Assembly (NCBI RefSeq): GCF_017743995.1
Contig: NZ_JAGHRB010000003.1
Coordinates: 1 to 64,000, forward strand
Reading direction: 5' to 3'
DNA: 64,000 nt
Origin: Ruegeria sp. R13_0
Lineage (GTDB): Bacteria; Pseudomonadota; Alphaproteobacteria; Rhodobacterales; Rhodobacteraceae
Part shown: positions 56,656 to 64,000 of the stretch, in pieces
Position numbering within the stretch: position 1 is the first letter of the stretch
Layout of the letters: every line of letters begins with the position of its first letter
The notes under the pieces: model-generated
The model's input: the letters and a program-made list of their open reading frames with translations, nothing else
Told to the model about the DNA's origin: nothing
Database searches by the model: none
Program-made: the position numbers and the translations under genes

Positions 56656-57013
56656 AGTTCTACCTTTGCTACCTGCACGCGCCGCCCCTTCTGTCCGTTT
56701 TGGGGGAAAGCACAGGGAAATTTCCCATAACCGAGTCATAATTGAAATGCCATAAATTGACTATCCCTCAGATATGCGAGGGTTTTGTGAGTGAGTGGCG
56801 GCCGTTCAGTGCCGGTAATGAGTAATCGTGAGGCAATATTGTTCAGCCTCACTTCGTTTTGGTCACATGTTGACCGATGGCGTCGCTGTTGCATGTGCAA
56901 GGTTCCATCCCCAAAGAGCATCTGCTCGGCCTCTGCAATGGTAACGGCGACGTCGCTTCCCCCTGATAGATTGATGGCTTGTTCGATTGGCGTCGGCGCT
57001 TTAGACCCGCCGC
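56656..57013. other. 358-base region without a gene between the HTH-like gene and tdk
   Basis: I see no convincing gene. A TTG-initiated minus-strand frame of 94 codons crosses it but overlaps the tdk start and resembles nothing known. The region contains CCCTC/GAGGG (56764-56781) and a stronger inverted repeat GTGAGGC (56828-56834) / GCCTCAC (56846-56852), followed by TTCGTTTT. It is more AT-rich than its surroundings on the left and presumably holds promoters for both divergent genes. Confidence 0.5.
56828..56860. repeat. Inverted repeat GTGAGGC-N11-GCCTCAC
   Basis: Perfect 7-bp arms at 56828-56834 and 56846-56852 enclose 11 AT-rich bases; TTCGTTTT follows on the plus strand. It is either an operator for a dimeric protein or a weak terminator. 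Confidence 0.5.
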
Positions 57014-57592
57014 ATGGCAAAACTGTATTTCAACTACTCGACCATGAATGCGGGCAAATCGACCGTATTGCTGCAGGCCTCGCACAATTACCGCGAGCGC
57101 GGCATGAAGACCTATCTGATGACCGCCGCCGTGGACGGGCGTGCCGGTTTGGGGCGGATCGCCTCGCGTATCGGTATTTCCGAAGAGGCGGATACCTTCC
57201 GCCCGGAGGATGACGTTTTTGCCATGATCGAAACGCGCCAGAAGGCCGATCAGATCGCCTGCGTCTTTGTGGACGAGGCCCAGTTCCTGTCCGAGGATCA
57301 GGTCTGGCAACTGGCCCGCGCCGTGGATGACCTGAAGCTCCCGGTGCTGACTTATGGCTTAAGGGTAGATTTCCAGGGCAAACTCTTCCCCGGCTCAGCC
57401 GCCCTGTTGGCCTTGGCCGATGAGATGCGCGAGGTCCGCACCATCTGCGAATGCGGACGCAAAGCCACGATGGTGATTCGGCAGGACGAGAAAGGCCGCG
57501 CCATCACCGAGGGCGCTCAGGTTCAGATCGGCGGGAACGAGACCTATGTCTCGCTCTGCCGTAAACACTGGCGCGAGGCAGTCGGCGACTAG
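57014..57592 (+). CDS. tdk: Thymidine kinase
   Basis: Tdk phosphorylates thymidine to dTMP in the salvage pathway. The 192-residue type II enzyme has the P-loop MNAGKSTVLLQ, the catalytic DEAQFLS, the lasso region and zinc-binding Cys residues (TICECGRKATM and LCRKHW). The family N-terminus MAKLYFNYS fixes the start although no clear ribosome site precedes it. It converges on the 2-hydroxyacid dehydrogenase gene with a 4-base overlap of stop codons. Confidence 0.95.
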   Translation: MAKLYFNYSTMNAGKSTVLLQASHNYRERGMKTYLMTAAVDGRAGLGRIASRIGISEEADTFRPEDDVFAMIETRQKADQIACVFVDEAQFLSEDQVWQLARAVDDLKLPVLTYGLRVDFQGKLFPGSAALLALADEMREVRTICECGRKATMVIRQDEKGRAITEGAQVQIGGNETYVSLCRKHWREAVGD

Positions 57593-58539
57593 ACGGGATT
57601 CGGCAGGTCGCGCCCGGCGACGAAGGCGGCCACATTGTCCAGAGCCATATGCCCCATGCCGGTCCGAACCTCTTCGGTAGCGGTGCCCAGATGCGGCAGC
57701 AGGGTGACGTTCTGCATCTCGCGCAGTGCCTGCGGTACGACCGGTTCGAACTCGTAGACGTCCAGCCCGGCCCCGGCGATTTGGTCCGCTTGCAGCGCGC
57801 TGATCAGAGCGGCCTCGTCCACCACTTCACCCCGCGCGATGTTCACCAGAATGGCCGAGGGGTTCATAGCCTCAAGCACTGCGGCATTGATCAGATGGCG
57901 CGTTTCAGCCCCGCCCGGAACGGCCAGAACCAGGAAATCGACCGAGGCCGCAAGTACAGAGAGATCGGGGATGAACTCGGCCTCAAAATCAAGCTGCTTG
58001 GCACTGCGGGATTGGTACGCGACCCGCATGCCGAACCCGAAGTGACAGCGCCGCGCGATGGCCTGACCGATGCGGCCCATGCCGACGATGCCGACCCGCT
58101 TGCCGGTGACGTGATGCCCCAACATCTGCGTTGGATGCCAACCCTGCCAGTTGTCAGCCCGCACCAGACGCTCCCCCTCACCCGCGCGGCGCGCGGTCGA
58201 GAGCAGCAAGGTCAGGGCGATATCGGCGGTCGCGTCGGTGACCGCGCCGGGCGTGTTGGTGACGGCGATGCCCAAGGCGCGCGCGGCCTCGACATTGATG
58301 TGATTGTAGCCGACGCCGAAATTGGCCAACAGCTTGCAGCGCGGCTCGGGTACTTTGGCGAAGATCTCGGCCGAGAACAGGTCGCCCAGAGTGGGCACAA
58401 CTACGTCATAGTCCCGCAAGGCCCGCTCCATCTCATCCTCGGACAGCGGGGTGGTTGCGGGGCGGATCTCAACATCGAACTCGGCGGTTGCCCGCTCTTC
58501 GACCGCCGGCGTCATCGGGCGTGTGATCCAGAGTTTCAT
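57589..58539 (-). CDS. D-2-hydroxyacid dehydrogenase, glyoxylate/hydroxypyruvate reductase type
   Basis: The 316-residue NAD(P)-dependent dehydrogenase has the Rossmann motif VGIVGMGRIGQAIARR, substrate loop FGVGYNHIN, catalytic Arg in NIARGEVVDE, and Glu and His in YEFEPVVPQ and LLPHLGTAT. It probably reduces glyoxylate or hydroxypyruvate; substrate and cofactor preference cannot be read reliably. It is coupled to csaA by TGATG at 58537-58541. Confidence 0.9.
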   Translation of the reverse strand: MKLWITRPMTPAVEERATAEFDVEIRPATTPLSEDEMERALRDYDVVVPTLGDLFSAEIFAKVPEPRCKLLANFGVGYNHINVEAARALGIAVTNTPGAVTDATADIALTLLLSTARRAGEGERLVRADNWQGWHPTQMLGHHVTGKRVGIVGMGRIGQAIARRCHFGFGMRVAYQSRSAKQLDFEAEFIPDLSVLAASVDFLVLAVPGGAETRHLINAAVLEAMNPSAILVNIARGEVVDEAALISALQADQIAGAGLDVYEFEPVVPQALREMQNVTLLPHLGTATEEVRTGMGHMALDNVAAFVAGRDLPNPV

Positions 58540-58877
58540 CAGTGCATCCTTCCGCCAACGGGGACTTTGCCATCCGGGCCGATCAGCACGATCTCACCGT
58601 TTTCATCCGGTAGACCAAGGACCAGAACCTCGGACATGAATTTCCCGATCTGGCGTGGCGGGAAGTTGACCACAGCCATCACCTGCTTGCCGATCAGTGT
58701 CGACGGATCGTAATGCGCGGTGATCTGGGCCGAGGTCTTGCGCTCACCAATCTCATCGCCGAAATCGATCCACATCTTGATCGCGGGCTTGCGGGCTTCG
58801 GGATAGGGCTCGGCGCGGATGACCTCACCGACGCGGATGTCGACCTTCAGGAAGTCATCGAAGGAAATCTCACTCAC
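58539..58877 (-). CDS. csaA: CsaA-type tRNA-binding protein
   Basis: The 112-residue single OB-fold protein has the CsaA signatures FLKVDIRVGEVIRAEPYPEA, QITAHYDPSTLIGKQVMAVVN and PRQIGKFMSEVLVLG. CsaA dimers bind the tRNA elbow and have export-chaperone activity in Bacillus. It overlaps proC by 8 bases upstream and the dehydrogenase by 1 base downstream. Confidence 0.93.
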   Translation of the reverse strand: MSEISFDDFLKVDIRVGEVIRAEPYPEARKPAIKMWIDFGDEIGERKTSAQITAHYDPSTLIGKQVMAVVNFPPRQIGKFMSEVLVLGLPDENGEIVLIGPDGKVPVGGRMH

Positions 58878-59685
58878 GGCCCAACTCCTTGGAACGGTCG
58901 GTCGCGGCCTTGACGGCCCGGTGCAACAGGTTCGGGAAACCCTCTGCTTCGTGCATCAGAACCTCTAGCGCGGCCTGTGTCGTGCCATTGGGCGAGGTCA
59001 CGTTGACCCGCAGTTGCGAGGGGTCTTCCTCGGCGGCCATGGCCAAGGCGCCGGCGCCGGCTACCGTGGATTTCGCCAGCTTCATGGCCAGCTCATGCGG
59101 CAAACCCTGCGCCTGCCCTGCGGCGGCCAGCGTTTCGATCAGGTGGAACACATAGGCCGGGCCAGAACCGCTGACGCCGGTGACCGCATCTATCTGAGCC
59201 TCATCCGACAGACGCACGGTCTCGCCAATCGCAGACAGCAGGTTTTCCGCAAGGTCCAAATCGTCACCGGATACATGTGCGTTGCCGATCATCGCCGTGA
59301 TACCCTGACGGATCGCCGCCGGTGTGTTCGGCATGGCCCGTACAATCGGTGTGCCTTCGCCCAGCACGTCCTCAAACGTGGCAATCGAGGTGCCAGCCGC
59401 AACGGATACGAACAGGCTGCCACCTCCACCGAGGGCCTGGATCGCAGGCAGAGCCTCGCCCATCATTTGCGGTTTGACGGCTACCAACACGACTGCGGGG
59501 GATTCGGGCAGTGGCGTGTTGATGTTGACGCCCTGCGCTTTCAGCCAGTCTGAGGGGTAAGGATCAATCACCCAAACGGAAGCAGCGGGCAGGCCGTGAT
59601 CCAGCCAACCCGCCAACATCGCGGATCCCATCTTTCCGCAACCCAACAACACAAGGCCCTGCTCGGCCACGCGCGACATGTCCAT
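58870..59685 (-). CDS. proC: Pyrroline-5-carboxylate reductase
   Basis: ProC reduces pyrroline-5-carboxylate to proline with NAD(P)H, the last step of proline synthesis. The 271-residue protein has the N-terminal dinucleotide motif LVLLGCGKMGSAMLAGW, VAVKPQMM, RAMPNTPAAIRQGITAM and the C-terminal signature with VTSPNGTTQAAL. AGGGGAGGGG precedes ATG 59685, which is preferred to a TTG upstream. It is in the operon with csaA and the dehydrogenase. Confidence 0.95.
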   Translation of the reverse strand: MDMSRVAEQGLVLLGCGKMGSAMLAGWLDHGLPAASVWVIDPYPSDWLKAQGVNINTPLPESPAVVLVAVKPQMMGEALPAIQALGGGGSLFVSVAAGTSIATFEDVLGEGTPIVRAMPNTPAAIRQGITAMIGNAHVSGDDLDLAENLLSAIGETVRLSDEAQIDAVTGVSGSGPAYVFHLIETLAAAGQAQGLPHELAMKLAKSTVAGAGALAMAAEEDPSQLRVNVTSPNGTTQAALEVLMHEAEGFPNLLHRAVKAATDRSKELGRE

Positions 59686-59723
59686 CTGTGCCCCTCCCCT
59701 ATTCAACGGTTCAGGGCAAAGGT

Positions 59724-60224
59724 TTACGCTCGGCCGTAGGCCTCTGCAATGGCGACTTGCATCGCTTCTTCCGGATCGCGATTGCCCCAGGTGACGAGCT
59801 GAATCGCCGGGTAGTAGCGCTCGGCGCTCAACACCGCGGCGTTGATCATCGTGTCGATCTGATCAGGGCTTGCGGTCTGACCACCGGCCAGAACCAGGCC
59901 GTAGCGATAGACCATAAGCTTCTGGTTCGCCCAATAGGTGAATGCGCCCGCCCAGCACTGATCATTCATCTTGTTGAGCAGCTCATACAGCTCACTCTCA
60001 CGCTCCGCCGGAGGCTCCATCTCGAACGAGCAAACCATGCGCAGCGTTTCGTCATAGTTGGACCAGGCCAGCGTGATCGAATACGTCCGCCACTGCCCTT
60101 CGACAGCCATGGCGATCTGATCGTCGCCGATGCGGTCAAAATCCCAGTCGTGATGTTCGGCCAGATGTTCAACAATATCGATTGGATGAAGGTCTTCTTC
60201 GAGAAACTGCTCGGAAAGGGCCAT
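59724..60224 (-). CDS. YbjN-domain protein
   Basis: The 166-residue protein fits the YbjN (bacterial sensory transduction regulator-like) family, with WRTYSITLAWSNYDETLRM, YELLNKMNDQCWAGAFTYW and VYRYGLVLAGG. The fold is chaperone-like and roles range from stress response to protein interaction; none is proven for this one. It lies 38 bases upstream of proC on the same strand, so co-transcription is possible. Its 5' leader contains foldable inverted repeats. Confidence 0.88.
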   Translation of the reverse strand: MALSEQFLEEDLHPIDIVEHLAEHHDWDFDRIGDDQIAMAVEGQWRTYSITLAWSNYDETLRMVCSFEMEPPAERESELYELLNKMNDQCWAGAFTYWANQKLMVYRYGLVLAGGQTASPDQIDTMINAAVLSAERYYPAIQLVTWGNRDPEEAMQVAIAEAYGRA

Positions 60225-60548
60225 AATGCCACCTCACTACTCTCTAGCATTTCGGGGCTGGCAGCGCCCCAGCGCTAGTTGCCTGCTCTACAAGCCGGGC
60301 TTCCCCCGTAGGCCTGTACCAAATATGGTGCGCCGCAAGAGGGTGTCTGGCAACCCCATTTCTTGGGGATAACAGCAATAAGTTGTGGACAGTTGGCAAC
60401 GACGATCAAAATATTGGCGTCTTATGCAGCTTTGTCTTGATTAATTTCTGCAAGGCGGCATGATACACAACACCGCACAACCCGACCTTGGATTGCGCGG
60501 CGCTAATCTTGCCTTCAAAATTTGGGTCTTCAAAACTGGATATGCGCG
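60225..60548. other. 324-base non-coding region between ubiK and the ybjN gene
   Basis: No gene-like frame is seen. The left half holds nested inverted repeats (60244-60368, described separately). The right half (about 60370-60540) is AT-rich, with ATATTGG and TTGATTAATTT blocks, and probably holds the minus-strand promoter. Confidence 0.6.
60244..60368. ncRNA. Candidate structured RNA or leader upstream of the ybjN gene
   Basis: Several nested inverted repeats lie side by side. CTAGC (60244-60248) with GCTAG (60274-60278) encloses GGGGC/GCCCC. GTTGCC (60278-60283) with GGCAAC (60349-60354) encloses CTAC/GTAG with inner GGG/CCC (60288-60311) and GTACCA-AATA-TGGTGC (60316-60331). CCCCA-TTTCT-TGGGG is at 60354-60368. 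This gives a multi-branched fold on either strand. On the minus strand it would be the ybjN 5' leader. No known family was recognised. Confidence 0.4.
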
Positions 60549-60797
60549 TTACTTGTCCAGTTTCGCCTCAAGTGCGGCGATGCGCGCCTCAAGCGCGGCG
60601 TTCTCTTCGCGGGCCTTCTGGGCCATGGCGCGTACGGCGTCGAATTCTTCACGCGTGACGAAATCGCGCTCGGCCAGCCAACGGTCGATCATCGACTTCA
60701 TCGCATTCTCGGCCTCTTCGCGTGCGCCCTGCGCCACACCCATGGCGTTGGTCATCAGCTGGGAAACATCGTCGAGGATCTTGTTGCGGGTTTGCAT
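60549..60797 (-). CDS. ubiK: Ubiquinone biosynthesis accessory factor UbiK (YqiC/BMFP)
   Basis: The 82-residue protein has the BMFP layout: an N-terminal amphipathic region (NKILDDVSQLMTNAMGVAQG), AERDFVTREEFDAVRAMAQ, and a C-terminal coiled coil (ARIAALEAKLDK) that trimerises. UbiK supports the Ubi complex in aerobic ubiquinone synthesis. It is divergent from lgt, 97 bases apart, an arrangement I recall from other Rhodobacteraceae. Confidence 0.9.
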   Translation of the reverse strand: MQTRNKILDDVSQLMTNAMGVAQGAREEAENAMKSMIDRWLAERDFVTREEFDAVRAMAQKAREENAALEARIAALEAKLDK

Positions 60798-60894
60798 GGC
60801 TTTTCTCCGAAATCGCGGTTGTTCCCTATATGGGGAAGGAATGGCGCAGGCTCAAGGTTGACTTGCCCTGCAAACCCCGGGCAATGAGACGCAC

Positions 60895-61782
60895 ATGCAG
60901 GCTGTTCTGAATTTCCCCGATCTGTCGCCCGAGCTGTTCTCGATCTCACTGTTCGGGATGGAGTTCGCGCTCAGGTGGTACGCGCTGGCATATATTGTCG
61001 GCATCTTGATTGCCTGGCGTCTGGCCGTGATGGCCCTGCGGCGTCCTGCTCTGTGGCGCAATGAGACGCCACCCATGAAGCCCGAACAGTTGGACGACCT
61101 GCTGACCTGGATCATCATCGGCGTCATTCTCGGTGGGCGGCTGGGTTTTGTGCTGTTCTATCAACCGGCCTACTACTTGTCGCACCCGGCAGATATCCTG
61201 AAGGTCTGGCAAGGGGGGATGGCCTTTCACGGCGGGCTGCTTGGGGTGATCGTCGCCTCATACCTCTATGGACGCCGTCACAACATTCCGACCCTGTCGT
61301 TGGGCGATCTGGTAGCCTATACCGTCCCGCCCGGCCTGTTGCTGGGACGGCTTGCCAATTTCATCAACGCCGAGCTTTGGGGCCGACCAAGCGAGCTGCC
61401 CTGGGCCGTGATCTTTCCCGGCTTCGCGGCGCAGGACTGCCCCGGCGTCGTGGCCGGTATGTGTGCCCGTCACCCCTCGCAGCTATACGAAGCCGCGCTT
61501 GAGGGTGTCTTATTGGGCGCAGTCCTTCTGTGGCTGGTCTATCGGCGCGGCGCGTTCCGAAAACCCGGCCTGATCATGGGCGTTTTTCTCGCAGGCTACG
61601 GGGCGTCCCGCTTCGTGGTCGAGTTCGTCCGTCAACCCGACGCGCAGTTCATCTCGCCCGGTAACCCACTTGGGCTGGCGTGGCATATCGGCGGCTACGG
61701 CCTGACAATGGGGCAAATCCTGTCCCTGCCGATGATTGCTCTTGGGCTATGGTTCGCCCTGCGCGCCCGGCGAACGGCATGA
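60895..61782 (+). CDS. lgt: Prolipoprotein diacylglyceryl transferase
   Basis: Lgt attaches diacylglycerol from phosphatidylglycerol to the lipobox Cys of prolipoproteins in the inner membrane. The 295-residue protein has about seven TM segments, the HGGLLGV motif with the essential His, the Lgt signature [20 protein letters not shown], and the conserved Arg-containing FVRQPDAQ. It overlaps the next gene by 4 bases (ATGA). Confidence 0.96.
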   Translation: MQAVLNFPDLSPELFSISLFGMEFALRWYALAYIVGILIAWRLAVMALRRPALWRNETPPMKPEQLDDLLTWIIIGVILGGRLGFVLFYQPAYYLSHPADILKVWQGGMAFHGGLLGVIVASYLYGRRHNIPTLSLGDLVAYTVPPGLLLGRLANFINAELWGRPSELPWAVIFPGFAAQDCPGVVAGMCARHPSQLYEAALEGVLLGAVLLWLVYRRGAFRKPGLIMGVFLAGYGASRFVVEFVRQPDAQFISPGNPLGLAWHIGGYGLTMGQILSLPMIALGLWFALRARRTA

Positions 61783-62846
61783 GCCTGCACGAACTTCTGA
61801 TCGCCCGAATGCGGCAAGACGGCCCGATGACGCTGGCCGATTACATGACCGAATGCCTGCTACACCCAACTTGGGGCTACTATTCCACGCGCGATCCATT
61901 CGGTGCGCAGGGAGATTTTATCACTGCGCCTGAAATCAGTCAGATGTTCGGCGAGTTGATCGGCCTATCACTGGCGCAAAGCTGGATGGATCAGGGGCAG
62001 CCATCAACGTTTGCACTGGCCGAACTTGGACCGGGTCGCGGCACGCTGATGGCGGATATCCTGCGGGCGACCCGCTCGGTTCCCGGTTTTCATGCGGCGG
62101 CCAAGGTTGTTCTAATGGAGGCCTCACAAACGCTCCGAGACGCGCAAAAGGCAACTTTGAAAGATCACAACCCGCAGTGGATCAGCGATGTGGCGGAACT
62201 GCCGGACTTGCCGATGTTTCTGGTGGCGAATGAGTTCTTTGACGCCCTGCCCATCCGTCAGTTCCTGCGCGACGGCACCGCTTGGTGCGAACGACTGATC
62301 GGAGAGGCCGATGGCGCGCTTACCTTTGGCCTTGGCCCCGCCGCACCGCAAACGGCGCTACAGGACCGGCTGTCCGATACGCGAGACGGGGATCTCGTTG
62401 AACTCTGCGCACCTGCCATTCCGATTCTAACCATCCTCGCCAGCCGAATCGCGCAGAACGGTGGGGCTGCGCTGATCGTGGACTATGGTGACTGGCGCTC
62501 GCTTGGCGATACGCTTCAGGCCCTAAAGGCGCATGAGCGTGTGGACCCTCTGCACGCCCCCGGCCAAGCCGACCTGACCGCGCATGTGGATTTCGAGCCC
62601 CTGGCGCACGCAGCAAAGGCCGCAGGTTGCGCCCATACCCGCCTGACACCACAGGGCATTTTTCTGGAACGTCTGGGAATCACCGCCCGTGCACAGGCTC
62701 TGGCCAAGGGTATAGGCGGCTCCAAGCTTGATGAACTGGTGGCCGCACATCGCCGGTTGACGCATCCAGATGAAATGGGAAATCTGTTCAAAGTGCTGGG
62801 CCTCTACCCGCCCCAAGCTGCGCCTCCACCGGGACTGGAACCATGA
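61779..62846 (+). CDS. SAM-dependent methyltransferase, MidA/NDUFAF7 family
   Basis: The 355-residue protein resembles NDUFAF7/MidA, which in mitochondria methylates an Arg of complex I subunit NDUFS2. Motifs include [28 protein letters not shown], the SAM-binding [15 protein letters not shown] and [15 protein letters not shown] role in complex I assembly here is inferred from the family. ATGA overlaps on both sides couple it to lgt and pgeF. Confidence 0.92.
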   Translation: MSLHELLIARMRQDGPMTLADYMTECLLHPTWGYYSTRDPFGAQGDFITAPEISQMFGELIGLSLAQSWMDQGQPSTFALAELGPGRGTLMADILRATRSVPGFHAAAKVVLMEASQTLRDAQKATLKDHNPQWISDVAELPDLPMFLVANEFFDALPIRQFLRDGTAWCERLIGEADGALTFGLGPAAPQTALQDRLSDTRDGDLVELCAPAIPILTILASRIAQNGGAALIVDYGDWRSLGDTLQALKAHERVDPLHAPGQADLTAHVDFEPLAHAAKAAGCAHTRLTPQGIFLERLGITARAQALAKGIGGSKLDELVAAHRRLTHPDEMGNLFKVLGLYPPQAAPPPGLEP

Positions 62847-63601
62847 CTTTGGAAATTCTTACGTCGGATATGCTGGCCCCCGTAAAACACGGCTTTTTCA
62901 GCCGTAGAGGCGGTGCATCCTCGGGTGTCTTCGCTGGATTGAACTGCGGTTATGGCTCATCCGATCAGACAGAGATCGTCGCCCTGAATCGCCGACGAGT
63001 TGCTGACGCGATGGATGTCACGCCCGAGGCGCTGGTTGGTATTCATCAGGTGCATTCGCCCGATGTGTTGACGGTGGATGCGCCCCTTACGGGTGACAAA
63101 CCTAAGGCGGATGCGCTCGTGACCGCCACGCCCGGGTTGGCCCTGACAATTCTGACCGCGGATTGCCAGCCTGTGCTTTTCTGCGACCCTGACGCGAACG
63201 TGATCGGCGCCGCCCATGCTGGCTGGCGCGGAGCCTTGGACGGAGTACTAGAGGCCACATTGGACGCGATGGAGGCACTGGGAGCCACGCGCGAAAACAC
63301 GCGTGCCGTGATCGGGCCATCCATTTCGCAGGCAGCCTATGAGGTCGGCCCCGAGTTTCTGGATGCGTTCATGGCGGAATCCTCGGAAAATAGCCGATTC
63401 TTCGCCAATGGCACCGACGACCGGATGCAATTCGACCTGCCCGCCTTTGGCCTACATAAACTGCGCCAAGCAGGTGTTGGGCAGGCAGAATGGACCCGGC
63501 ATTGCACGTATTCCGATCCGGATCGCTTTTATTCATACCGCCGGACAACACACGCCAAAGAGGCGGATTACGGGCGGTTGATATCGGCGATCAGATTGTA
63601 G
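62843..63601 (+). CDS. pgeF: Peptidoglycan editing factor PgeF (multicopper-polyphenol-oxidase fold)
   Basis: The 252-residue YfiH/DUF152 protein has the metal-site motifs GIHQVHSPDV, TADCQPVLFCD and GAAHAGWRGALDG, with the conserved His-Cys-His set. E. coli PgeF removes misincorporated serine from UDP-MurNAc precursors; related proteins were called laccase-like or act on purine nucleosides. It is the last gene of the lgt operon. Confidence 0.94.
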   Translation: MTLEILTSDMLAPVKHGFFSRRGGASSGVFAGLNCGYGSSDQTEIVALNRRRVADAMDVTPEALVGIHQVHSPDVLTVDAPLTGDKPKADALVTATPGLALTILTADCQPVLFCDPDANVIGAAHAGWRGALDGVLEATLDAMEALGATRENTRAVIGPSISQAAYEVGPEFLDAFMAESSENSRFFANGTDDRMQFDLPAFGLHKLRQAGVGQAEWTRHCTYSDPDRFYSYRRTTHAKEADYGRLISAIRL

Positions 63602-63874
63602 ATTAGGCCTCAATTAAGGCAAAATCGCCACCTTTCCGCCACATTTATTGTGTTTATCTGACACAGAATCGTAGTGAATTTTGTGCCAGTACTCAGAAGG
63701 TTATCTGTCTTTGCCGACAAATGAATGCTGGCACCTCAAACAGAGGAACCGCCAACCTATATTTTTTGTCCGTTTTTGATCCCGGTTAAGCCTTATCCCT
63801 GCCGCAAACACGCGGCACGCTAAGTCTACACACACGGAATGAGGCTCAGACCTCCGATCGAGCAGGACCAGAAA
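63602..63874. other. Intergenic region upstream of a small basic protein gene
   Basis: These 273 bases have no gene-like frame and are more AT-rich than the flanking genes. No terminator is seen after pgeF. The region presumably carries the promoter of the next gene; a run of Ts (63763-63768) and a GCCGC/GCGGC-type dyad around 63800-63815 are the only notable elements. Confidence 0.4.
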
Positions 63875-64000
63875 ATGAAACAGAAATCTCGCTTTCTCAG
63901 CGCGGTCATTCAGGCCGCACAGGATCCGAAACTGGACATGCCGTGGAAGCGAGTTTCAAGCCATTCTGTCAGGGTTGCACGCCGTCTCGCGACGCGACGC
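63875..64000 (+). CDS. Start of a small basic protein, cut by the window edge
   Basis: Forty-two codons are visible from ATG 63875 with no stop before the window end. The N-terminus MKQKSRFLSAVIQAAQ is followed by MPWKR and a strongly basic stretch (VRVARRLATRR). Similar short basic proteins with an MPW motif are common and uncharacterised in Rhodobacteraceae. The AGGACCAG just upstream could serve as a ribosome site. Confidence 0.65.
   Translation, partial: MKQKSRFLSAVIQAAQDPKLDMPWKRVSSHSVRVARRLATRR

Noticed and set aside
56736-57020. A 94-codon minus-strand frame across the gap before tdk
   Set aside because: It needs a TTG start inside the tdk coding region, has no ribosome site and no recognisable features.

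Overview
The window is a stretch of alphaproteobacterial chromosome, most likely from the Roseobacter group of the Rhodobacteraceae (Ruegeria/Silicibacter-like). This is inferred from the high GC content, the dense ATGA/TGATG-coupled operons and the gene content: PutA with a divergent Lrp-type PutR, MetR divergent from metF, DUF6455-like small proteins, a DUF1467 protein beside methylmalonyl-CoA epimerase, and a ubiK/lgt/MidA-like/pgeF cluster. I see no rRNA, CRISPR array, insertion sequence, integrase or prophage. There is one tRNA gene, tRNA-Gly(TCC).

Layout. 1-1.9 kb: a membrane-associated cassette (tail of a protein ending in a GYF_2-like domain, a low-GC 4-TM protein, a zinc-ribbon protein). 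2.0-3.5 kb: dtd and a MOFRL glycerate 2-kinase. 3.7-9.8 kb: a complete Dpp/Opp-type ABC importer (Tat-exported binding protein, two permeases, fused double ATPase) followed by a cytosolic alkaline-phosphatase-superfamily enzyme. 9.8-14.7 kb, minus strand: HSL-type esterase, acyl-CoA synthetase and an MsbA-like ABC exporter. 14.8-19.5 kb: tRNA-Gly, TPR protein, putR/putA. 19.5-24 kb: rhomboid protease, SuhB-like phosphatase, metR/metF, J-domain protein. 24-27 kb: YHS-domain protein, YghU-type GST, SseB-like protein, [4Fe-4S]-type uracil-DNA glycosylase homologue. 27.4-31.9 kb: a surface-polysaccharide operon (KpsT-like ATPase, KpsE-like protein, kdsA, phosphohexomutase). 32-42 kb: AsmA, rimO and many small envelope, metal or stress genes, with a His-rich secreted protein, a CDGSH protein and a tandem pair of four-cysteine proteins. 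42.4-50.2 kb: aspS, a CPBP protease-like protein, pabB/pabC, carB. 50.3-54.8 kb: a MarR-regulated RND efflux operon. 55-64 kb: a FabH-like synthase, an unknown small protein, tdk, a 2-hydroxyacid dehydrogenase, csaA, proC, a YbjN protein, ubiK, lgt, a MidA-like methyltransferase and pgeF, ending in a cut-off small basic protein.

How the genes work together. Most are core metabolism or envelope genes. Proline handling is represented by putA/putR and separately by proC. Folate-linked functions are metF and pabB/pabC. KdsA and the phosphohexomutase could supply precursors to the KpsT/KpsE export parts, but no KpsM permease is encoded here. The marR-adaptor-pump genes form an apparently self-regulating efflux unit with two TTCA-N5-TGAA sites over its promoter. 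The least explained parts are the first three-gene cassette, the importer-phosphoesterase pair, the acid-free His-rich secreted protein, the four-cysteine pair beside CDGSH, and a foldable non-coding segment upstream of ybjN.
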